From Cochliopodium minus (Eukaryota; Discosea; Himatismenida; Cochliopodiidae), in assembly GCA_024220525.1 (NCBI GenBank), contig JAMYWO010000094.1, positions 15,700-35,037 on the forward strand: DNA of 19,338 nt, in the 5' to 3' direction. Made by a program: the position numbers and the translations under genes. Positions within the stretch are counted from its first letter, which is position 1; every line of letters begins with the position of its first letter. Below are positions 1 to 9,200 of the stretch, piece by piece. Under the pieces are notes generated by a model. The model saw only the letters and a program-made list of their open reading frames with translations, did no database searches and was not told where the DNA came from.

Positions 1-548
1 GCGGAGACAGTGAGGAGAGTATTCTTCAATCCCCAGCCATTTTCGCGATTATCTCTTGTAGGGATGACAGGAGGCAAATTTTGGCCCAATTGATATGGAG
101 CAGAATTATTATTATTCAAATTGTTAAATTGTCCATTATTGTTATTATTGTTATAATTGTTGCTATAATTATTATTGCTGTTGTTATTATTATTGGTTAA
201 TTCTGTTCCAGTCAATCTGAATGCCTCTTCTATCTCTTGTTGGGTCATCCCTTTCTTCTCCTTCAAGAAAGCCATCTTTCTAGTGGATGGGGTATCTTTC
301 ACAGAGGGATTATTAAGGAATTGGATCGCTTTATCTATAAGATCTTTTCTCAATGGTTGAGATCCATTATTATTGTTATTATTGATGTTGTTATTGTTTG
401 GGTTATTGTTTTGAATGTTATTATCTACTGCTTGATTTTCTGCTTTCAATTTTCTTCTTTCTTCTGCTTGTGATACCATTAATGATTTTGAAACAATGTT
501 ATTGTTGGTAATATTGTTTGGTTGGTTAGAATTATCATTTTGGTCCAT
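1..548 (-). CDS. pex14: PEX14, peroxisomal membrane docking protein (5' part, runs off the window)
   Basis: PEX14 is the peroxisomal membrane docking factor that binds the WxxxF/Y motifs of PEX5. One open frame runs from ATG at 548 to the left edge (182 codons, no stop, no intron needed). Residues about 66-116 match the conserved Pex14 N-terminal three-helix domain: LRKDLIDKAIQFLNNPSV, then KMAFLKEKKGMTQQEIEEAF, including the AxxFL and FL.k.KGmt..EIeeAf signatures. The domain is flanked by Asn-rich linkers (about 43-62 and 119-150). The last visible residues (NGWGLKNTLLTVS) approach where the family has its hydrophobic membrane segment, so the rest lies outside the window. The gene is divergent from PEX5, its functional partner, with 365 bp between the two start codons. 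Translation and motif are seen directly; function is from the family. The start is the first ATG and leaves the domain complete. Confidence 0.87.
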   Translation of the reverse strand, partial: MDQNDNSNQPNNITNNNIVSKSLMVSQAEERRKLKAENQAVDNNIQNNNPNNNNINNNNNNGSQPLRKDLIDKAIQFLNNPSVKDTPSTRKMAFLKEKKGMTQQEIEEAFRLTGTELTNNNNNSNNNYSNNYNNNNNNGQFNNLNNNNSAPYQLGQNLPPVIPTRDNRENGWGLKNTLLTVS

Positions 549-913
549 TTTTTTTTTTTAATTTCAAAACAGAATTGGGATTTTTTTTGGTTTCAACAAT
601 AGTTTTTTTCAAAATAGAGTGAACCAATTTGAAATGTGAATTTTCACTGTAACAGTTTGACTTCTTTTCTTTTTTCATCACTTAAAAAATAAAGACCTTT
701 TTAAATTGATGTGTTTGGAAAAAGATTCCATAGTGGAAGAAAAAAGAATGAAGGAATTAAATAAGAACTGACTTTGACAAAAGAAAACATTCAAAGTTTC
801 TTCTATAAAAAATAAAAAATAAAATTGAAAGGAATTAATTTTATTGCTGAGTAAGAAAAAAATTCAAATATACCTTTATTTTAAACTCTTTATTTTAGGA
901 AATAATAACATAG
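549..913. promoter_or_regulatory. Shared divergent promoter region of PEX14 and PEX5
   Basis: These 365 bp lie between the two opposed start codons and contain no open frame with family resemblance. The sequence is A/T-rich with long T runs near the PEX14 start and A/T runs before the PEX5 start, as is usual upstream of genes in AT-rich amoebae. I cannot name a specific binding site. Bidirectional promoter function is inferred only from the geometry and from the partnership of the two products. Confidence 0.55.
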
Positions 914-3900
914 ATGTTTAAAGATTTTATGAATAATGATTGTGGTGGAGGAAATGAGATAAATAATTTTACCAAACAGATATTTGATAACAGAATGGGA
1001 TCTCAGGTATGATTTTAAATATAAAATAATACAAAAACTGATATTTCAGCATAATTCGAAAAATCTATGAAATAATTCAAAATGGGGAGCTTTTTAAACA
1101 AATATCCAAAATTTAATATCTATATTAATAATCCTATTGTGATAATATTTTGCCATTTTTAAAAATAAAGGAAGAATTATCTCCAAAAGATGAAATAATA
1201 TCACCCACATTATAATATCCATATAATAATCATAGTTGCATTTATGATTGAATATATTTTAAACATATAAAGTTTAAATTTTGAAATACTGAAATATATA
1301 CCGATTATAAAACTTGATAGAATATTTAATAATCTGTTTACAATAGCAAGAATCATGGCATGATGAATTACAAAATTTCAACATGGAAAAGCCTCCTATC
1401 GGAGAATATGGAGAAATCTACAACAATAACAATAATCAGCAGTTGATGAGGATGAATGATCAAAGGGAAAGGATGTTCGAGATGGGAATGAAACAAGAGA
1501 TGCATATGAACGACAAGACCAATCAATTTTATTTTTCACAAGATGATATGCTCAAAGATTATCAACAATTCAAGCCGATGAATCAACATATAAGGAATCA
1601 AAGAAATATTCATGGGTAAAAAACAAAAAAATCAAATTTTTTTTAAAGATATTCTAATTTGATAAAGGGGATTATAATCTATCCAATTGTTTTATTAATT
1701 TTAATGAAAATATCTTTACAGAAAGATAAATTACATTGATTGCATAATTCATTCATCTTGCATTATTATTGTAGATATGAAATAATATTTAAATTTTAAA
1801 AACGATTATCACAAAATGATCTTTTCACTTCCTTTTGAAACAAATCTTTTTTTTTGTTGAACATTTTCTTTTCATTTCTTTACTTCTTGCAATTAACATT
1901 TTTTTTTACGATCAGAAACCAAAGAAACATGAATAAATTGGTGCAAAGAGAGGAGGATTGGGGACAAGAGTACCACCAAGTACAACAACAAACAGGGGAA
2001 TGGTCCAATGAGTACCAAAAACAAGAGGAGTGGGCACAGGATTACGAAAGCGATTGGACGAGCCAATATCAGTCTAATGTGGATGAGTTGGAAGAGGATT
2101 ATGAGCGCGTTTATAGCGGGCAGGAGCAAAACAAGGATTGGACTTCTGAGTACGAAGAGTATAACATGGAGAAAGCTTTTGAAGATAATGAAAAACAAGA
2201 GCAAGAAGATGAAGATTGGTAATTTTTCATTCATTTTTTTTATCATTTTAATTTTTTAATATTTATTTTCTTGATCTTTCATTTTATTTTTAAAAGTTTT
2301 TTGTAATATTTTTATTGATTTTATTAAATTTTTCATTTGGGTTCATACAAATTTAATTTTTCATTTGAGTTTATACAAATTTTCATTTTTTTATTAAACA
2401 AAAAAGGTTTGAGGACTATCTACAAAAGGAAAAACAATTCTCAGAAGAAAGCATGAAGAGCGTCACCGAACAGCTCTTGAACATCAACGACCCCAAGCTC
2501 CAAAACTCCAACTTCATGAAGTTCATCGGCAAAGTGCACACCGGAGAGTTTTCTTTTGAGAACAACACCCTCGTCTCCAAACAACCTCTCCTCAACAAGA
2601 AGAACGTCAGCTGGGAAGATGAGTATGGTCAGCAACAGGAGGGTCCTAATGATATGCTTCATGAGTACAACCAGTTTCAACACTCTAATGAAGTTAATGA
2701 GATGGTCAACGAATTCCAAAACTTTCGAGTTAATCAAGAAAATGGTAAGAAATTTTTTTTTAAAAAATAAATTTGATCATTTGTTTTCTTAAATTCAATC
2801 ATTTGTTTTCTTAAATTTAATTATATTTATTATTTTTTTATTCATTTTTTACTATATCTTTAAATTTTTTTATATTTTTATTTTATTTTTACTTTTTTTT
2901 TACTTTTATTTTAATTTATTTTTACTTATTTTTTATTTTACATTTTTATTTTTTTTATAAATTTTTTTACATTTATTTATTTTTATATTTTGTTATTTTT
3001 GTTATTTAATTTATTTTTATTTTTTCAAATTATATTTTTTCTGGTTTGATTTTTTTATGAATATTTTTATTTGAAATTTATTTTCTCGACTAGAAATGGT
3101 TAGGGAATATATGAATGGAGAAAATGAAAAAGACGAATTTGTTGATGAATACCACGGATATGCAAAAGATGAGGAAGTGGATGTGTACGACGAAATCTGG
3201 AACGAGGAGGGATCATGGAACGCAGAGCAAGTCAAACCCAAACAATATCTTTTCAGCAAGGACAACCCTTACTTGTCTTTGGATCATCCTTACGAAAAAG
3301 GTATTGAACTCATGGACAACGGTAGAATCAAAGACGCTATTCTAGCTTTTGAAGGTATTATGTTTTTATTTTTTATTTTAAGTATTTTTTTATAAATAAT
3401 TTTTTTTTCATTTTTATGTTGATTATTTTATTTTTATTTTTATTTAAAATAATTTATTTTTTTTATTTTTTTATTTTACAAATTTTGTGTTGATTATTTT
3501 TTAATTATTTTATCATTTTATTTTTTTTATTTTACAATTTTTAATTTTTTTGAAGATTTTTTCATTTATTTTTTATTATTATTTCAATTATTTTTCATTC
3601 TTCATTTTTTTTTTTATTCTATTCATTTTTTATTTTTAATTTAATTTTATTTCTTATTTAAATATAGCTGAGGTAGCCAAAGACCCACAAAACGTTAAAG
3701 CTTGGCACATGTTGGGTAAAGCTCATGCAGAGGGAGATAAGGACGAACAAGCCATAGAAGCACTCAAAAACGCCATCAGACTTGAGCCTGACAACTTAGA
3801 AACCTACATTGACATCGCTGTATCTTTCACTAACACAATGCACAAAGATAAAGTAATAAAAATTTTTTTTTGATTTTTAAAATGATTTTTTATTTTATTT

Positions 3901-4267
3901 TTTTTTTTTTTTACTAATTCAGAATTGTTTTTTTAAATTTTTAATCAATTTTGTTATTATATCAATTTTTCATTTTTTATTTAGATTTTTTATTTATTAT
4001 TTGTTTTTTTATTTTATTCATTTTAGATTTTTGTTTTCTTATTTTATTATTCGTTTTCTTAATTATTGTTTTTTTATTTTTAATTATTTTATAAAATTTT
4101 ATTATTTGATTTTTTAGATTATTTGATTTTTTTAGTTTATTTTATTTATGTTTTTTAAAAAAGGCTTTGCAAGCTTTGGAGCAATGGTTTTCCAGAAATG
4201 ACAAGTACAAAGAAATCGCTGATAAATTTGGCTTCAAAATAAATGAGGGATGGTTGGACGCTAATAC
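914..4267 (+). CDS. pex5: PEX5, peroxisomal targeting signal 1 receptor (3' end missing)
   Basis: PEX5 is the cycling receptor that binds PTS1 cargo through a TPR domain and docks on PEX14 through W motifs. Exons: 914-1006, 1347-1615, 1916-2218, 2407-2744, 3094-3354, 3668-3852, 4164-4267; frames join cleanly to 517 codons. The N-terminus has the conserved Cys (C10, in NNDCGGGN) ubiquitinated in the family. Motifs: WHDEL (35) and seven WxxxY (136, 150, 160, 168, 196, 222, 291). Residues 250-269 (DPKLQNSNFMKF...GE) resemble a segment conserved in animal and plant PEX5. TPRs begin near residue 400 (HPYEKGIELMDNGRIKDAILAFE) and continue with AWHMLGKAHAE and LEPDN...AVSFTN. After exon 7 there is either a TAA (4269) or a GT donor (4268). 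The family needs about 190 more residues (TPR 4-7), so I read this as a donor and the gene as cut by the join at 4393. Confidence 0.95.
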
Positions 4268-4315
4268 GTAACTTTAATTATGATTTTTTATTTATCATTA
4301 TTTTTATTTTCATTT

Positions 4316-4365
<50 letters not shown>

Positions 4366-4478
4366 ATTTTTTATTTTTTATTTTTTATTTTTNAAATAAA
4401 AAATAAAAAATAAAAAATAAAAAATAAAAAATAAAAAATAAAAAATAAAAAATAAATAAATAAAAAATAATTTTTAAC
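4268..4478. repeat. Inverted T6A / A6T heptamer block with single N (probable contig join)
   Basis: From about 4326 to 4392 the plus strand is (ATTTTTT)n with A residues mostly every 7 nt. At 4393 is the only N of the window. From 4394 to about 4452 it is (TAAAAAA)n with T every 7 nt, then A-rich DNA. The two arms are reverse complements in kind. Introns here are T-rich on the coding strand, so the left arm suits a PEX5 intron and the right arm suits an intron of the minus-strand phosphodiesterase. Both genes break here. Confidence 0.8.
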
Positions 4479-5400
4479 CATATCTTCAACAGGGAATGTA
4501 TCTTTGAAAGTGTTTCAATTAATAAAATAAAAAACGAAATTTGATTTAAAAAAAAAAATTTTACCATGATTTCCTTTCAAAAAATAAATGAAAAAAATTA
4601 ATGTAAATTTATTTTTAATTTTTAATGTTGAAATTTTTTTTTTTTTTATTGATTTTTATTACCCAAAGCTGGAATAATTTTTTTTCCTTTGAAGGATCTT
4701 TTGAAATCCTCAGAAAACTGATATATTCTTTCTTTTGTCACGGAGATGTTGAAGCAAGAGTAGTTGAGATGTGGCATGATGTCTCCTGTCCACAATATGA
4801 AATCTACTTCTGGTTCTTTTTCGTTCACAAATTTATACACACTGTCTTTCAAATCTTTAAAAAAAAAAAGAAAAATTTAAATTTGTTGATTTTAATTTAA
4901 ATTTTTTTTTTTAATGATTTTAATTTAAATTTAAAATATAATATTTAATATAATCATTATATTATGTTTTTATTTAAACCCATTATAATCATTTATGCAT
5001 TATCTTTTGATCATATAAGGAATAAATTTTTTTTTTTTTACATGTTGATGCATCACAGAGATATTCTCCTATTCTGGATGCCCCATCCTGATTTGCTTTT
5101 CCATGGCACATTTCATCTATTATTCCTCCCTCAATATATTCTGGATCAAGATGTAAATCTATATTTACGAAATTTAGGGAGTAATATGAAGTGAAAATAA
5201 CATTTTTTTTGATTATCGATAGATTTCAGTTGGAGAATCTATGAGATATAAGAGAATTTAAATTCTCAAGCACAAATTTTCAAATATATATTTTTTTAAT
5301 CAAAATCAAAGGTACCTGTCAATTGCCAAAACTTTCCTATTGATCCATATATTGTACCAAATATTGCCAAGCACATTAATATCAAAAGAACACTTCTCAT
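4479..5400 (-). CDS. Acid sphingomyelinase-like phosphodiesterase, metallophosphatase fold (3' end missing)
   Basis: This matches the ASM-like (SMPDL3-type) calcineurin-like phosphoesterases, secreted or lysosomal enzymes that hydrolyse phosphodiester or phosphoanhydride bonds. Exons on the minus strand: 5400-5316, 5158-5042, 4854-4663, 4573-4565 (9 nt) and 4501-4479 (23 nt), giving 142 codons. Residues 1 to about 19 form a signal peptide (MRSVLLILMCLAIFGTIYG). Metal-binding motifs follow in family order: FWQLTDLHLDPEY (D29, H31), LCDASTY, VDFILWTGDIMPH (D92), and PALGNHDTFPVEDM (N133, H134). The GNHD motif exists only if the 9-nt and 23-nt exons are spliced in. Without them the frame stops after GNKNQ at 4646. 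The C-terminal half, with the later catalytic histidines, is absent because the sequence breaks at the N at 4393. Substrate cannot be told from sequence: nucleotide and sphingomyelin hydrolases share these motifs. Confidence 0.88.
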
Positions 5401-5468
5401 TTCTCTCGCAATAAAAAAATATAAAAAAAATTCAAATTTTTTTTTTTTTTGTTGGTGATTTCTTTTTG

Positions 5469-6017
5469 ATGGAAAATAAAGAATATACCTATGATGAAAT
5501 AGCTCAACATAAAATTGCCACTGGTTCCAATTTTCTTTCTCATATTAATTTATTAATCGAACATATCTCTTGTTTCACAATAGATTGCTGGGTAATTATC
5601 AGAGATAAAGTTTATAATGTAACTGAATTCCTCAATCTACATCCAGGTATCAAATATCGTTTCAAATATTAAAATCATCCTTTGTGTAATATAAAAAACG
5701 ATCGAATATTATCAAATAGTAAATTATAATCCTATCATATTGATCCAATAGAAAAAATAGATTGATTCTCACCTTTTTAAAATTTTATCTGTCTTTAATT
5801 GAAGGTGGAAAAAATTTGATACTCAAAGATGGAGGTAAATTATAATTATACTGAGCATATTTTGTCTTTTATCTTCTATTCTTTTGGTACAGGGAAAGAT
5901 ATCACCAAAAATTTTGAAGCACCATTTCATTCACGCAAAGCCAAAGATAGATTGGATCCTTATTACATCGGAAATGTCAAAAATCCAGTCAAAAGCAAAT
6001 CATTGTTCCCCTATTGA
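5469..6017 (+). CDS. Small soluble cytochrome b5
   Basis: This is a one-domain haem b electron carrier. Exons 5469-5523, 5584-5646, 5805-5834 and 5893-6017 give a 90-residue protein that is almost entirely a cytochrome b5 fold: YTYDEIAQHKIATDCWVII, KVYNVTEFLNLHPGG, then KDITKNFEAPFHS and YYIGNV. The axial haem ligands are H38 (HPGG) and H62 (FHS), 24 residues apart as in the family. There is no C-terminal membrane anchor, unlike microsomal b5, so it is probably cytosolic or a partner of a reductase. All three introns are phase 1. The first is only 60 nt, a multiple of three and without stops, so a retained-intron form would stay in frame. I chose splicing because it restores the normal spacing from the H to the DCW of the domain. 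ATG 5469 is the first in-frame ATG. Confidence 0.92.
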
Positions 6018-6238
6018 TATAAATTAAACAATGATTCAAAATTTGTAAAACAAAAATATCTTTTATCTTTTGCCTTATCATTATGTTGTTTATTTTTTTT
6101 TGTATCAAATAATTTAAAATTATCGGCGATAGATGAATAATTGACTTTCTTGCCTATCTTTTTAACATCTCAGTTCAATAAAGTTAAATCTAATGGAAGT
6201 TTAATATTTAATATAAATTAATAAATAAAAAAAAAAAT
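6018..6238. other. Intergenic spacer, cytochrome b5 to surface protein
   Basis: These 221 bp are AT-rich and hold the 3' flank of the cytochrome b5 gene and the promoter of the next plus-strand gene. I see no gene or distinctive motif in it apart from A/T runs just upstream of the ATG at 6239. Confidence 0.5.
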
Positions 6239-9200
6239 ATGTTAAAGTATATTTCTCTTAATTTCAGCCTGATTTTGATTTTCATAACGATTGTATTTTT
6301 TAATACTTCTCATTCTCAAGTATCTTACATCAATAATTGTCTCGATCTTCAGATGACAGCTAATAACATGTCGGGTCACTACATTGTGAATACAACTATA
6401 GATTGCGCAAGTTATGGAACCTTTAGTATAATTGGTGGTTCATTCATGGGTAAAAAAATAAAATAAAATTAAATATAAATTTTATTTTGGAACAATATAA
6501 CTCTTTTATTAATATATTTTTAGAATTTCAGTTATTGACCATATCTTTCAATCAAAATAATGATTCATTCTTCCTATCTATTATAATTGCACCTTTTATA
6601 TATTAAATTTTATCTTTTTCGAAAATTTATAGGAATATTGGATGGTAATGGCAATTCAATTGTTGGACTGAAAATTAATAATGCTGGAGGATCCAATTCA
6701 GGGATCTATCAATTAACCAATTCTGCTATTTTCAAAAATCTCACTTTTGTGGATGTCATGATAAGTGCAGGAGCATTGAATGTTGGAATCTTATCAGGTA
6801 ATTCAAGCAATACCATTGTGGATAATGTATTTATCAAAACAACCGATCCTTCCAGCTCAAATACAATCACTTTATCTACAACAACAAATAATGTTGGTGT
6901 TTTATTTGGATATGCTAAAAATGGGACAATCTCAAACTGTATAATACAAAATACCTTTGTAAATGCATCAGGAAATTCAAATGTGGGTTCATTTGTAGGG
7001 TATATCAATCCAATTATTATTATTTATACTGAAATTTTTTTTTTATTATTTCATTAGTTATTTAGATTCATCTTCCAAGGTCATCAATTCTCATAATATT
7101 GGTTTTCCATCGAATACAAGTTTGATTATAGTGAACGGAATTAGAAATACAGGTAAAAAAATATTAAAAAAATTTGATTGATGGTTAAAAAAATTAAGGT
7201 GGGATTGCTGGATTGGTTGTTAATTCTTCATTGATTAACAGTGGAGTCAGCAATGGAGTTATAGTATCCAATATGAATGTGGGTGGCTTGATTGGATCCT
7301 CAACTGATAGCTTTATATCTTCATGTTATGTGAAATCATCAGTATCTATAAGAGGAAACTCTACATCTCAACAAATAGGAGGATTAATAGGTAAAAAGAT
7401 AAAACATTCAATTCCTATTTTCAAAGAGAATATTCTTTTTCATTTACAATAGGATATTGCTCCATATCTTCCACATTTAGATTAGACAATGTATATTCAA
7501 AGGCAAATGTATCTGCTTTTACATCAGTGGGAGGATTGATAGGAGGGATACAATGTAAGAATAAATATTAAAAGATATAGAATGAAATTGAAATCATCCA
7601 ATTGGATATTATCTTTGAATAACATCCCTCTTGTTTTTCTTTAAAATACACATTTATTTTTAAACAAAAAAAAAAAGTTAACAATGAAGGATTTTTCTCA
7701 ATACAAAATTCCTACAGCTCAAATTCCATTTTATCCACAGGATCTTTGATAGGGGCAAGTGTCGGATCGATTAGTGGAGTATCAAACAACTGCAGCTTTT
7801 CGAACGTCTTTTACAATAACCAAATCAACACTTTTCCTTCTTTTGGTAATGGAAGCTGCATAGACAACAGTTCTCCCACCGGAGTAATTTGTGTAGTTCT
7901 TTACAATGACGTTTTGACTTTTTTCGATCAGACCAATGTTTGGTTAGGAGATAACTTGAAATCAGGTACACAAAACTTTTTTTTTTTCTTTTCTTCATTC
8001 ATTTTTTTAACATAAAGAGTTTCCTTCAACTTTTGGATATGGAAACATCTCTTGTCCTATCTCCACCACGGAAACTCCATCCACTTTGGTACCTTCCACA
8101 TTGGTCCCATCTACCCTGACTCCTTCTACATTAACTCCCTCAACTAGCATTCCTAGCACAAACTCTCCATCCACAAATGTACCCAGCACTGATTCTCCTT
8201 TCACAGATCTTGCAAGCTCCGATATTCCCTCTACCAGCACGCCCAGCACCAATATACCTTCCACCAACACTCCTTCTACCAACATACCTTCCACCAACAT
8301 ACCTTCCACCAATGTACCTACCACCAATATACCTTCCATTCAACCAAATTGTTTATACAACGTTAAAAATTGTGAATTGTGTGGTACTGGAACTCAAGGT
8401 AAACACCAACAATTATTCCTTATTTTCTTCTTCTAATCTTTTATAAATATATACATTTATTTATTTATTCGTTTTTTTTTTTTTTCTTTTCGAACAGGAC
8501 TTCTTGTTGATGCTTCGTTGTTTAATATATCTTGCATTTCAACCTCGAATGGGTGGGTTTACTTTTTCTTACCTTTTTCCTCCAACACCACCACTACTGT
8601 TGATGTTCCGATAGTTCTAAATGGTACAAGTATTATCATTGGTGGAAATTTTAACCAAAGCACTGATTCAACCATTGTGATTGTTGCATCAAATTCAAAC
8701 AGAAATGGTAAAATATAAAATCAAACTTTTTTTGTTTTTATTTGTGATATTTTTTATAAAATTTGCAAAAATCTTGAATTATTTGAATTTCTTAGCATCA
8801 AATTTTTGAGTTCTGTTTATATCACATCATTTCAAGTATAAATGCTTAAAATCAATGGTGATTGTTGTATTATTGAAATCACTTTATCATTATAAAGCAT
8901 TCAAATGATTTTACAAAAAAAAGTTTTGGGGATGCTCATTATGCCCAAGAATAACATATCTTAATTAGAAAGAAAAATATTTTATATTTTGTTTTAATTT
9001 CGATGCGATTCTTGGTTTTTACTGTTTACTCTATAAAGTTTTTAAAAAAATTTATTATTTTTATGTAAAATTGCAAAAATCTTGAATTATTTGGAATATC
9101 TTAGCATCAAGTTTCTGAGTTCTGTTTATATCAGATCATTTCAAGTAGAAATGATTAAAATGAATCTTGATTACTGTATAATTGAAATCACTTTATCTTT

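Noticed and set aside
2261-4160. Long T-rich stretches between PEX5 exons as satellite DNA
   Set aside because: They lie precisely between GT and AG borders that keep the PEX5 frame, so they are ordinary low-complexity introns.
4269-4271. TAA directly after PEX5 exon 7 as the true stop
   Set aside because: It would leave a receptor without TPR 4-7 and the PTS1 pocket. GT at 4268 is a plausible donor and the sequence breaks 120 nt later at an N.
8077-8346. Repeat array as a CRISPR
   Set aside because: The units are contiguous 15-mers in frame with the protein, with no spacers, in a eukaryotic gene.
8140-8446. Alternative frames across the PST repeat on both strands
   Set aside because: A 15-nt repeat is open in several frames by construction. 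Only the PST frame joins the flanking exons.
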